Source of the DNA: an uncultured Mycoplasmatota bacterium
Lineage (GTDB): Bacteria; Bacillota_I; Bacilli_A; RF39; UBA660
Assembly (NCBI GenBank): GCA_948434005.1
Contig: CAOJEH010000008.1
Span: 1 to 60,840 of the forward strand
Direction: 5' to 3'
DNA: 60,840 nucleotides
How positions within the stretch are numbered: the first letter of the stretch is position 1; the number at the start of each line of letters is the position of its first letter. Shown one piece after another: positions 1-7,859 of the stretch. The notes under the pieces are model-generated. The model was not told the DNA's origin. It saw nothing but the letters and a program-made list of their open reading frames with translations, and did not search any database. A program made the translations under genes and the position numbers.

Positions 1-860
1 CAACAGCATCAGCTGCACCAACAGCATCAGCTGCACCGACAGCATCAGCTGCACCGACAGCATCAGCTGCACCGACAGCATCAGCTGCACCGACAGCATC
101 AGCTGCACCAACAGCAACTCCGACACCTATAGTTACTCCAGAACCTGTTGTAGAATGGGGCGAGTGGCATTATTTAGATAACGAAAACGAAGAGAGAATC
201 TCACTTGATGGTTCAAAAACTGAGACTCGTTCACATAATTCAGGTGAATATGTTAATAAAGATGAAACATGTGAGGAAACTACTTGTACACAATGTAATG
301 AAAAGATAACAAGAGAGCATAGTATTCCTGAGGAACCAACTAGTGTTGAATATAAAAATATAGATGAAACAAATCATAAAGAAATAAAGCACTATCATTG
401 TGATACATGTGATTATGATAAAATAGATGAAGCGGAAAAAGAACATAATAAAACATGTACTGAAGATGAACATTATAATAAAAAATATACATGTTTAGAT
501 GAATGTGGTTATGAAAAGATAGAAAATCATATTTGTAAATATACTGATCATAAAGAAGTTGAGTATATGGTACATGATGATGACGAAAGTATTGAAGTAT
601 CAGTAGATAGTATTTGTAAAATTAGTTACTGGTATTGTAAATGTGGAGATAAGATTGTTGAAAAAACAGAACTTCATGACTGGGATGAATATGGCTATTG
701 TAATAGATGTCCAGCAATAGCAATTGAATTAGTTGAAGCTCCTTATTCAGTAAGAAACCTTCAAAACTCTAATAATTTTGCTAATATGTTAAAAGCTTAC
801 TATGGTACTGCTACAACATCTAAATCAGGAAAAGTAATGACTAAGGCTTTAAAAAGATAG
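1..860 (+). CDS. Secreted or surface protein with TASAAP repeats and Cys-rich repeats (5' end outside window)
   Basis: The frame is open from position 3 to the TAG at 858-860, so this is the C-terminal 285 residues of a longer protein. It begins with six tandem Thr-Ala-Ser-Ala-Ala-Pro units, then a Pro/Thr linker (TATPTPIVTPEP). After that come repeated Cys pairs: CTQC, CDTC, CKCG and CNRC, plus a wider pair in CLDEC, several close to His, as in zinc-ribbon-like repeats of Gram-positive surface proteins. A start at the internal ATG at 567 would cut through the Cys repeats, so I reject it. There is no LPXTG or membrane segment at the C-terminus. It lies 21 bases upstream of a SipW-type peptidase gene and is probably in the same operon. 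An Ala/Pro linker plus metal-binding cysteines suggests an extracellular protein, but the N-terminal signal cannot be seen. The function is unknown. Confidence 0.75.
   Translation, partial: TASAAPTASAAPTASAAPTASAAPTASAAPTASAAPTATPTPIVTPEPVVEWGEWHYLDNENEERISLDGSKTETRSHNSGEYVNKDETCEETTCTQCNEKITREHSIPEEPTSVEYKNIDETNHKEIKHYHCDTCDYDKIDEAEKEHNKTCTEDEHYNKKYTCLDECGYEKIENHICKYTDHKEVEYMVHDDDESIEVSVDSICKISYWYCKCGDKIVEKTELHDWDEYGYCNRCPAIAIELVEAPYSVRNLQNSNNFANMLKAYYGTATTSKSGKVMTKALKR
3..110 (+). repeat. Six tandem 18-bp repeats encoding TASAAP
   Basis: Six in-frame copies of the 18-base unit acagcatcagctgcaccR (R is a or g). Copies differ only at the last base: the first and last end in a, the middle four in g. 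The unit has 10 or 11 G/C of 18, far above the surrounding AT-rich DNA. The array may extend beyond the left edge of the window. Near-identity at the DNA level implies recent expansion or ongoing slippage or recombination. Confidence 0.95.
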
Positions 861-881
861 TTTATAAAAGGGGCTGATAAT

Positions 882-1541
882 GTGAAAAAAAATAAAAAAT
901 GGTATAAGAAATTAAGTAATTTGCTTACTATAATAATTTGTGTATTATTGATACCGATATTAATTATAAATTGTTCAATAATATTTCAAGCAAATACGGA
1001 TAAAGACAAAGTACCAAGTGTATTTGGTTATAAGCCATTTATAGTATTATCAGGATCAATGGAAAACACTATTAAAAAAGGTGACTTGATAATTGTTGAA
1101 GTTGTTAATGCAGATACTTTAACTAAAGACAAGGTAATTGCATTTAGAGATGTTGAAGGTACAGTTACAACTCACCGTATTATAGAAGTTATTGAAGATG
1201 AAACAGGTAAATACTATGTTACAAAAGGTGATAATAATAATTCACAAGATCAGAATTTGGTTGAACCAAAAGATGTAGAAGGAATTTATAAAGGTAGAAT
1301 TCCTGCTGTAGGAAATATTTTAAATGCATTAGCAGAACCTACTACAATAGTTATATTAGTTTTAGGAATTACTATAATGTTTGGTTTAGGCTTTTATGTT
1401 TCAACAAAAAAACAAAGAGATGAAGAACATCAAGAATTCTTGGAATATAAGAAGAGAAAAGAAATGGAAGAAAAAGGCAAAGAACCAACTAAAAAATCTA
1501 CTGCAAAAAGAAGTAGTAAAAAAACTAGTCAAAAAGACTAG
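882..1541 (+). CDS. sipW: SipW-type signal peptidase I (first copy)
   Basis: A 219-residue membrane signal peptidase of the archaeal/ER (SipW) type, which removes signal peptides from TasA/camelysin-like fibre proteins outside the membrane. An N-terminal membrane helix spans about residues 13-33. The nucleophile is Ser59 in SGSME, the conserved His98 lies in TTHR, and Asp117 or Asp123 in the TKGDNNN..D region fits the third catalytic position. A second membrane helix lies near 155-172, followed by a Lys-rich cytoplasmic tail. The family uses Ser-His-Asp, not the Ser-Lys of ordinary bacterial SPase I. The start is GTG at 882, overlapping the TGA of an abortive ATG at 880; AAAAGGGG lies just upstream. 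The gene precedes a TasA-like substrate gene, the usual arrangement. Confidence 0.88.
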   Translation: MKKNKKWYKKLSNLLTIIICVLLIPILIINCSIIFQANTDKDKVPSVFGYKPFIVLSGSMENTIKKGDLIIVEVVNADTLTKDKVIAFRDVEGTVTTHRIIEVIEDETGKYYVTKGDNNNSQDQNLVEPKDVEGIYKGRIPAVGNILNALAEPTTIVILVLGITIMFGLGFYVSTKKQRDEEHQEFLEYKKRKEMEEKGKEPTKKSTAKRSSKKTSQKD

Positions 1542-1582
1542 CGCTGATTTTCTACTAAGAAAATTAACTAATTATGGTGTAT

Positions 1583-1649
1583 CATTCTGTGCGGAATGTT
1601 ACATATAGATTAGGAGATCTTTACTCCTAGCATAATTCATGAATTATGC
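1583..1649 (+). promoter_or_regulatory. Structured leader of the TasA-like gene: three consecutive hairpins
   Basis: The 146 bases between sipW and the tasA-like gene hold three inverted repeats in a row. CATTC/GAATG occupies 1583-1598, TAGGAG/CTCCTA with loop ATCTTTA occupies 1611-1629, and a perfect 20-base palindrome occupies 1630-1649. None is followed by a T-tract, so they do not look like simple terminators. They could be RNA-processing or stabilising stems, or the palindrome could be a protein-binding operator. The strong ribosome binding site AAAGGAGGTG follows at about 1671-1680. Confidence 0.55.
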
Positions 1650-1687
1650 ACGTTATATGAAATTTTTATAAAAGGAGGTGAAAATAA

Positions 1688-2284
1688 ATGAAAAAGGCTA
1701 GAAATATGTTCGTATTAGCATTAGTATTACTTTCAGTAATTAGTATTGGTTCTGTAGCTGGAACTTATGCAAAATATACTAGTACTAAAGAATTATCTGA
1801 TCAAGCTAGAGTAGCAAAATGGATGGATTTTGAAAATAATGATTCATTAACATTAAATTTATTTTCTAAAGAATATGATGGTACTGTAAAGAGTTCAACT
1901 GAAGATAAAGTTATAGCTCCAGGTACTACACAAACTATGAATTTTGCTATTAACATAGCTGAAGCAGATGCTCCAGAAGTTGATTATCAAATAACATTTG
2001 CTAAAGATGATACTAAAACAGCTATTGATGCTGCATTAGTTGATAAGATTAAATTCTCTGCAGATGGAACTACTTGGGGAACTTTAGATGAAGCTATTGC
2101 TAAATTAAATGAAAGTCCTGTTACTCAAAAAGCAGGAGCAGTTGCTTCTTTAACTGCAAGCTTACAATGGAAATGGGATTTCAATGTTGACGATGCTACT
2201 GATGAATCTGATACTACTTTAGGTAAGGCAGGTACTGCTAAAGCTGTAGTAGGTCTTAAAATCACAGCAACTCAAGTTGACTAA
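1688..2284 (+). CDS. tasA: TasA/camelysin-like secreted fibre subunit (first copy)
   Basis: A 198-residue secreted protein. The N-terminus has Lys-Lys-Ala-Arg, a hydrophobic core and a likely cleavage site in GTYAKYTS near residue 26-29, the arrangement typical of SipW substrates. The mature part is acidic and Thr/Ala-rich, and contains a WKWDF motif followed by D..D..LGKAG, which recurs at the end of the large adhesin downstream. TasA-family proteins assemble into extracellular matrix fibres. The gene has the best ribosome binding site in the locus (AAAGGAGGTG), suggesting high translation, and hairpin-rich spacers on both sides. The family is clear. The exact subtype (TasA, CalY or another SipW-cognate protein) is not. 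Confidence 0.8.
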   Translation: MKKARNMFVLALVLLSVISIGSVAGTYAKYTSTKELSDQARVAKWMDFENNDSLTLNLFSKEYDGTVKSSTEDKVIAPGTTQTMNFAINIAEADAPEVDYQITFAKDDTKTAIDAALVDKIKFSADGTTWGTLDEAIAKLNESPVTQKAGAVASLTASLQWKWDFNVDDATDESDTTLGKAGTAKAVVGLKITATQVD

Positions 2285-2295
2285 TAAATATTTAT

Positions 2296-2347
2296 GGAAG
2301 TTATTTAACTTCCAATTAAATCTATGAATCTTCATAGATTTAATTGG
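2296..2347 (+). promoter_or_regulatory. Two adjoining hairpins between tasA-like gene and adhesin gene
   Basis: The first hairpin is GGAAGTTA-TT-TAACTTCC at 2296-2313. The second is a 17-bp perfect inverted repeat with a 2-base centre at 2312-2347. They share the CC at 2312-2313. Neither is followed by a run of T: the next bases are GGGATTGAATG, and the adhesin start lies 32 bases downstream. This looks like a stem that stabilises or processes the tasA message, or a partial attenuator, and not a classical terminator. Confidence 0.6.
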
Positions 2348-2379
2348 GGATTGAATGAAATAAAGAGAGGAGTGACTAT

Positions 2380-4974
2380 ATGAAAAAGCGAGATGAAAGA
2401 CAGGATGATGAAGCAGGAAAAAGAACTTTAAAAATAGTAATTATGATTTTAATAATAATTATTATAATTTTGCTTTTATTAACTAGTTGTTCTTCACTAT
2501 CTTTTGGAAAGATTGGTAATATATTTAATGGATCTTCTAGTTATAAAATTAATAATAATGCTGGAGAAATTACAAAATCCTATAATAAGGAATTAAAATT
2601 TGTAAAGAAAAAAGGAAAAACATTATTAGATGATGTATATAAAATAGAATTTACTACAGATAAAATAAAAACTAAAAAGTTTAAGTGTACTACTAGTGAT
2701 GCTAAAATAGCTACTTGTGTTGTTAAGGGTAATTATGTAAAAGTATATCCTAAGAAAAGTGGTAAAGTAACTATTTCTGTAATAGCTATAGAAAATGGTA
2801 TTAAGTATATAGGAACTCATAAATTAACTATAAAAGCACCTAATAGAAGTATTACTTTAAATAGTAGTAATGGAACTATAAATTTATCTGAAGGTAAAAA
2901 TATAAATGTTTATTATGTTTTGAATAATTTATCTGGTGATATAAATGTGACTTCTAGTAATAGTAAAGTAGCAACAGCAACAGCTGCAAATGGTGTTTTA
3001 ACTATTACAGGTCATCAAAAGGGTAAAGCTACTATAACATTAACTATTAAATATAAGGGTAAGACATATACAGCTAATTATAATGTTAATATTACTTCTA
3101 ATAATAAATCTAGTAGTAATAACAATAAAAATAATAATAATAGCAATAAACCTAATAATAATTCAGGTGGTAATGGCAATTCTGGAGGTAATAATAAACC
3201 AAATAAACCAGATAAGCCTGACAAACCTGATAATCCTGATGATAAAAAGTCAGATGTCAATACTTTAAGTTCATTAAGTATTAAGAATTTTACATTAAGT
3301 CCTAAATTTAAACCATCTACAAATATATATGATGTTACAGTAAAATATGATACAGAAAGTGTTAGTTTATCTACTAGTAAAACTGATAAAAAGTCAACTG
3401 TTAAATATTTAATGGGTAATAAACCTGTAGATATTAATAATATTAAACTAGAACCAGGTGTTAATACTGTAGAAATAGTTGTTACTAGTGAATCTGGAAA
3501 AACAAATATATATAAAGTTAATATTAAAAAACCTATTAGAAAGATAGCTTTAAACAAAGATAAGAATAAAATATATATAGAAGATATTACTACAGATATT
3601 ATATATTCTATATATGATGATGATAAAGTTACTAATGATTTTGATAAAAATGATATATCAGTAAATATGACTAATGATTATAAGGGTCAAGTGAGTATAA
3701 CTGATAATAAGATTTCACTTACTCCTAGTATAGAAGATATTGGTAAAACTTTTGAATTAAATGTTAAGTATCTTGATAAGACTGATAAAATTAATATTAC
3801 AGTTGCTACTAAAAATAGTTATTATGTAAATACGAATACAGATGTTTATAATTTTGTTTATCAGAGTGGTAATAATGATCAAAATATAATTATTAATACT
3901 AATATCTTTAATAAAGATGTATCTTATGAAGATATACCTGGTGGAATAAAATTATATAATAGTAAAGGTTATATTAATATAACATCTTCAGATTTATCTG
4001 TTCTTAAAATAAAATATAATAGTGATGATAATAAAGATGCAACTAATAGTGTTTCTATTATAACTGATATAATTAATAGTGGTACTGCTAATATTAATAT
4101 TAGCGGAGAAGTATATGGTAAGTCATTAACTCCAATTACGGTTAAAGTAAATATAGTTGAAAAATATAGTGTGGTTATAGATGCATTAGATGGATTCTAT
4201 GATTCGTTTACTACTAAACATGAACTATTATTAGAAAGTGGTGCTAAAGTTAACTTGGCTGACTATGTAGCGTATAAAGTAGATAAGTCTGGTAATTGTT
4301 TATACTATGAATTAGAAAGCTATAATACAAAATCTGATGGTACTGGAACTAGATATGAATTAACTGATTCCATTACAGTTACTGAAGATTTAACATTATA
4401 TGCTCAATATAAATCTACTAGTAAAAAAATTGAACTAGAAGAAAATAGTAAATTATATCTTACTGAAGTAGATATCTTCCATAATGAAGAATATTATAAA
4501 AAGTATAATAAAGATAAAATAATATATCCTGGTGCGCATGGTTCGCATACAATGTATATTAAAAATAATACTGATGGTAATATTAAGATTACAAATATGA
4601 ATATTGAAGAAAATACTACATGTATAAATAATTCAGGATGTATAAATATGGGATATATTGTTAAGTATACTAAGTTTAAAGATAATAATTGGAATTATTG
4701 GTATGGTGGTAATAATTCATATAGAATCTTAAATAACGATAGTAATGCAACTAAAGATTATGCAAATGGTAATAATTCCATAACAATGCCAAGTACATCT
4801 AATCCAATTGAATTAGTACCTGGTGAAGAAGTAACAATTGCATTATTATGGAAATGGGAAGAAGTTAATGATAAGTTAGACACTGAAATTGGAAAAATTA
4901 AACAAACTCAAAAATATGAAATTACAGTAAGTCTTGACTATACTAAAACATCACAGAGTTGTTCAACTCCATAA
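2380..4974 (+). CDS. Large multidomain surface adhesin with TasA-like C-terminal domain
   Basis: An 864-residue extracellular protein. Residues 18-34 form a hydrophobic segment ending in LTSC (Cys37), so it is either a lipoprotein or membrane-anchored. It continues with two Ig-like beta domains (about 55-150 and 150-235) and an Asn/Ser/Lys/Pro/Asp-rich flexible linker (about 237-292). A cadherin-like beta-sandwich domain of the PF12733 type (about 293-385, LSSLSIKNFTLSP) follows, then further beta-rich modules. A segment resembling a Listeria-Bacteroides (InlB B-type) repeat lies near 600-680, ending in LTLYAQYKS. The end (about 690-864) contains IYPGAHG and ALLWKWEE..DTEIGK, matching the WKW..D..LGK pattern of the upstream TasA-like protein. 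I infer a fibre-associated adhesin. The gene overlaps the next one by 16 bases. Confidence 0.75.
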   Translation: MKKRDERQDDEAGKRTLKIVIMILIIIIIILLLLTSCSSLSFGKIGNIFNGSSSYKINNNAGEITKSYNKELKFVKKKGKTLLDDVYKIEFTTDKIKTKKFKCTTSDAKIATCVVKGNYVKVYPKKSGKVTISVIAIENGIKYIGTHKLTIKAPNRSITLNSSNGTINLSEGKNINVYYVLNNLSGDINVTSSNSKVATATAANGVLTITGHQKGKATITLTIKYKGKTYTANYNVNITSNNKSSSNNNKNNNNSNKPNNNSGGNGNSGGNNKPNKPDKPDKPDNPDDKKSDVNTLSSLSIKNFTLSPKFKPSTNIYDVTVKYDTESVSLSTSKTDKKSTVKYLMGNKPVDINNIKLEPGVNTVEIVVTSESGKTNIYKVNIKKPIRKIALNKDKNKIYIEDITTDIIYSIYDDDKVTNDFDKNDISVNMTNDYKGQVSITDNKISLTPSIEDIGKTFELNVKYLDKTDKINITVATKNSYYVNTNTDVYNFVYQSGNNDQNIIINTNIFNKDVSYEDIPGGIKLYNSKGYINITSSDLSVLKIKYNSDDNKDATNSVSIITDIINSGTANINISGEVYGKSLTPITVKVNIVEKYSVVIDALDGFYDSFTTKHELLLESGAKVNLADYVAYKVDKSGNCLYYELESYNTKSDGTGTRYELTDSITVTEDLTLYAQYKSTSKKIELEENSKLYLTEVDIFHNEEYYKKYNKDKIIYPGAHGSHTMYIKNNTDGNIKITNMNIEENTTCINNSGCINMGYIVKYTKFKDNNWNYWYGGNNSYRILNNDSNATKDYANGNNSITMPSTSNPIELVPGEEVTIALLWKWEEVNDKLDTEIGKIKQTQKYEITVSLDYTKTSQSCSTP

Positions 4975-5588
4975 AAAAGAAGGAAAGTGGTATTATTAAA
5001 GTTTTTAAAAAGATATGTAAATTTATTATTTGGTTTTTACTTATATTACTATTTATATATAATTTATATACGTTTATATCAATTAATGTATTAAAGAAAG
5101 ATTTAGCTAGTATAAATGGTTATGCTACTTTAGAGGTAGTGAGTGGTTCTATGGAACCTACTATTGATACAGGTGACTTAATAGTAATTAATCAGAAGGA
5201 TAAAAAATATAATAAAAATGATATTATCACTTTTAAAGATGTTAACTCATCTTATGTAACCCATAGGATAATTAAAATAGATGGAAAAAAGATTATAACT
5301 AAGGGTGATAATAATAATTCAAAAGATGAGGGATATATTACTAAGGATAAAATAGTTGGTAAGTATGTATTTAAAATTAATAAGATGGGATTTTTAGTTA
5401 AATCAATTAAAAATCCAGTTACTCTTACAATTATATTTATAATAGGAATTATTATTTGTATCATAATTAGTACTGATAAGGATGGTATTCCTCTAGATAT
5501 AAGTGAAGAGGAAAAAAAATATCTAAAAGCTAAAGAAAAGGCTAAAAAGGTATTGAAAAAGAAAAATAAATCTAAAAAAAGAAAGTAG
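4959..5588 (+). CDS. sipW: SipW-type signal peptidase I (second copy)
   Basis: A 209-residue signal peptidase of the same type as the one at 882-1541. An N-terminal membrane helix spans about 20-42. Ser64 in SGSMEPT is the expected nucleophile, His102 lies in VTHR, and Asp117 and Asp123 lie in TKGDNNNSKD. A second membrane helix lies at about 152-171, and the C-terminus is a Lys-rich tail. The two copies share the core motifs but differ elsewhere, so this is not a recent duplication. It overlaps the adhesin gene end by 16 bases and lies just ahead of a second TasA-like gene, which implies translational coupling and dedicated substrates. Confidence 0.88.
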   Translation: MFNSIKKKESGIIKVFKKICKFIIWFLLILLFIYNLYTFISINVLKKDLASINGYATLEVVSGSMEPTIDTGDLIVINQKDKKYNKNDIITFKDVNSSYVTHRIIKIDGKKIITKGDNNNSKDEGYITKDKIVGKYVFKINKMGFLVKSIKNPVTLTIIFIIGIIICIIISTDKDGIPLDISEEEKKYLKAKEKAKKVLKKKNKSKKRK

Positions 5589-5597
5589 GTTTGTAAA

Positions 5598-6188
5598 GTG
5601 AAGGAGTTATTACATAGCAAAAGTTTTAAGAAAAACTTAAGAAAATGGATATTTATTTATTGTAGTGTAATGTTTGTTCTTACTATTGTAATAACATACT
5701 CACGATACATTTCTTCTAAAGCAATGGTTGATAGAGCACGAGCTGCAAAATTTGATGTTAAAGTAAGTTATGATTCTTGTCCATCAGATATTTCTGGTAA
5801 TGTAACTTGCTTTGATGATAAAATGACTGAAGCAAGGCCTGCAGATAAAGTTAATTTTTATTATACGGTTGATACTAGTGGCTTAGAAGTAGCTACAAAA
5901 CTTGTGACTACAATAAAGATTAATAATAAAAAAACATCTGATGGTAAGCTTTACTTTAGTAATTTTAAGTTGTATAATATAGATGATGGTAAAGAAACAC
6001 CAGTAGATATAACTTCAAGTGAGGATAGTATAAATTCTATAGAAAATATTACTTTAGGTAAAGGAAAGAAAAAACAATATAAATTGGTTATGGACTATGC
6101 TTATCAAGATGTAGGGTATTCAGAACCAATAGTTTTAGAAAATGAAAAATTCATATCTGTTGATTATTCAGCAACTCAAATAGACTAG
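5598..6188 (+). CDS. Second small TasA-like SipW substrate
   Basis: A 196-residue secreted or membrane-anchored protein. Residues 17-35 are hydrophobic and followed by SRYISSKAMVDRARAAKF, which resembles the AKYTSTKELSDQARVAKW stretch of the first TasA-like protein. Both end in similar C-termini (ATQID here, ATQVD there). This copy has two Cys residues (SYDSC and VTCF) absent from the first. GTG at 5598 is the start, with AGGT about 7 bases upstream. It is in an operon with the second peptidase (9-base spacing). Membership in the SipW-cognate group is inferred from the signal and the C-terminus. Confidence 0.65.
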   Translation: MKELLHSKSFKKNLRKWIFIYCSVMFVLTIVITYSRYISSKAMVDRARAAKFDVKVSYDSCPSDISGNVTCFDDKMTEARPADKVNFYYTVDTSGLEVATKLVTTIKINNKKTSDGKLYFSNFKLYNIDDGKETPVDITSSEDSINSIENITLGKGKKKQYKLVMDYAYQDVGYSEPIVLENEKFISVDYSATQID

Positions 6189-6201
6189 GAGGTGATATCT
6201 A

Positions 6202-7743
6202 ATGAAGCTAAGAAAAAGTGTTAAAATATTGTTATATGCTATACTGCTTGTTTTTACTATTATTACATATTCTAATACTACTTCTAATGCTAAATACTGT
6301 AAAAAAGGTACTTTAAGTTATGGTGTTAATTATAAAAAGATGACAGCAGATTTAGGTTCTGTAAAAAGATCTATTCCATCTGAAACATCTGAAAACTTTA
6401 AATACAAATTTAGCTTTGATAGAAGTGGTAATTCAAAAGATGGTGAAAAAGATCAATATGCTTTTGAAATAAGTAATAAAAATTTATCATGTAGTATTAC
6501 ATCAATTTCTGATAATGAGGGTAATATATCTGATAATACTAGCAATATAACATACAATACAGTTGGTACAGAAAAAATAACTGTAGATGTTAGTTGTGAT
6601 GTTCCTAATGATGTAGATGTAGCAGAGTATTTAGACTTTGAGGTAAAAGTCATAGAAAACATATATTATACTGATACTGATAAATTAACTTATAATTATC
6701 TAACAGAATCTTATTCAACTAATGCAGGTGATTATTATGAAAGAACTGCTTCTATAGAAGGAATTGATCCTGATAATGTAAAGATTTATTATATGGATAA
6801 ATCAAAAACTGATAAACTTACTTACTTATTAAAATGGTTACAAACATATTCAGAAAGAGAAGATGTAGAAGTAGGATATAAGGCAACATATAATGGTATT
6901 GAATCTTATATAAATTCATATAACTTAAGTGATGCTAATATCAATGAGAGTATGAATGTAAGTGGTATAAAAGTAGAATCTTTAGATAATAAATATAAGT
7001 TTACAATTACAGATAATTTTGATAATTATGTTTCTACATATGCTAATTCTAATAACTCACCAAAAGAATTTTATTTCTATGAAAAAAATGATTCTAATAA
7101 TAGTTTATTATTCGAATATCTTGAAAAATATTATAAGCCGTTAGTTAGTAGTAGTGAATATAATCAAGTGTTTGATTATATGACTAGTAGTTTAAATGGT
7201 ATTAATATTATTGATTGGGTAACAGCTGGTAACCGTTTAGGTATTACTTATACTGCAAATAAATATATATCAGTTCCAAATAATATATATGAGCTTTTGA
7301 CAACAACATTTAAAGAATTTAGTTTTGATAGTACACCTACTATTAATAGTATTCGTACTAAATTACGTTCAGATAAAACTATTCCTACTAAGATGATTAC
7401 ACAAATAGTTGGAACTTCAACTGCACCTGGTTATATAGTAAATTGTGTAAATGGTACAGATTATGATAACTATTCATATTATATAGTTGGAAGTGTAAAA
7501 GCTTTAGTTCACATTTATTATGATAGTGTTAGTGGTAAACATATAATGGATGTTAATTTTGTTGAACAAGATTCATTTACATTAACTTATGATAGTAATG
7601 TTACTGATATTGATACTCTTATAGAAAATGATATAAATTCTATAAAGCAAAATGTTGGTAGTGGTTATACTGTTAGTCAAAGTGTTATTACAACAAATGG
7701 AGAAGGTAAGAAAGAAATTACCGTAACAGTAACTGCAAATTAA
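6202..7743 (+). CDS. Secreted 513-residue protein of the fibre locus, function unknown
   Basis: The N-terminus (MKLRKSVK, then about 20 hydrophobic residues, then TTSNAKYC) is a signal peptide with the A-K-Y junction also seen in the first TasA-like protein. The mature protein is Ser/Thr/Asn/Tyr-rich, predicted mostly beta, with no membrane segment or sorting motif after the signal. I recognise no domain. It is the last gene of the locus, starts 13 bases after the second TasA-like gene with GGAGGTGAT, and ends at a strong terminator. It may be a matrix or anchor component exported with the fibres; that is inference from position only. Confidence 0.6.
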   Translation: MKLRKSVKILLYAILLVFTIITYSNTTSNAKYCKKGTLSYGVNYKKMTADLGSVKRSIPSETSENFKYKFSFDRSGNSKDGEKDQYAFEISNKNLSCSITSISDNEGNISDNTSNITYNTVGTEKITVDVSCDVPNDVDVAEYLDFEVKVIENIYYTDTDKLTYNYLTESYSTNAGDYYERTASIEGIDPDNVKIYYMDKSKTDKLTYLLKWLQTYSEREDVEVGYKATYNGIESYINSYNLSDANINESMNVSGIKVESLDNKYKFTITDNFDNYVSTYANSNNSPKEFYFYEKNDSNNSLLFEYLEKYYKPLVSSSEYNQVFDYMTSSLNGINIIDWVTAGNRLGITYTANKYISVPNNIYELLTTTFKEFSFDSTPTINSIRTKLRSDKTIPTKMITQIVGTSTAPGYIVNCVNGTDYDNYSYYIVGSVKALVHIYYDSVSGKHIMDVNFVEQDSFTLTYDSNVTDIDTLIENDINSIKQNVGSGYTVSQSVITTNGEGKKEITVTVTAN

Positions 7744-7752
7744 CAGTAATTG

Positions 7753-7781
7753 AAACTAGTTATAAAACTAGTTTTTCTTTT
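7753..7781 (+). terminator. Intrinsic terminator after the fibre locus
   Basis: Stem AAACTAGTT / AACTAGTTT with loop ATAA, followed by TTCTTTT. It closes the surface-fibre operon ahead of the aldolase gene. Confidence 0.85.
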
Positions 7782-7859
7782 GTAAAATTCTGTATATTCT
7801 TCTGAATATTTTATATATATTGCCTAAAATAAGTTATACTATTTATAGAGGTAGATAAT

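Noticed and set aside
3-110. Possible CRISPR array
   Set aside because: The 18-base units are directly contiguous with no spacers, keep a reading frame (TASAAP), and no cas gene is nearby.
567-860. A separate 97-residue gene starting at the ATG at 567
   Set aside because: The frame is open upstream to the window edge, continues the Cys-repeat pattern, and no ribosome binding site precedes 567.
1396-1608. 70-residue open frame overlapping the sipW end
   Set aside because: It is a shifted reading of the Lys-rich tail, lacks a ribosome binding site and is compositionally only Lys/Asn.
3078-3557. Antisense Leu-rich open frame opposite the adhesin linker
   Set aside because: It arises from reading the Asn/Asp/Pro-rich repeat codons backwards; no start signals.
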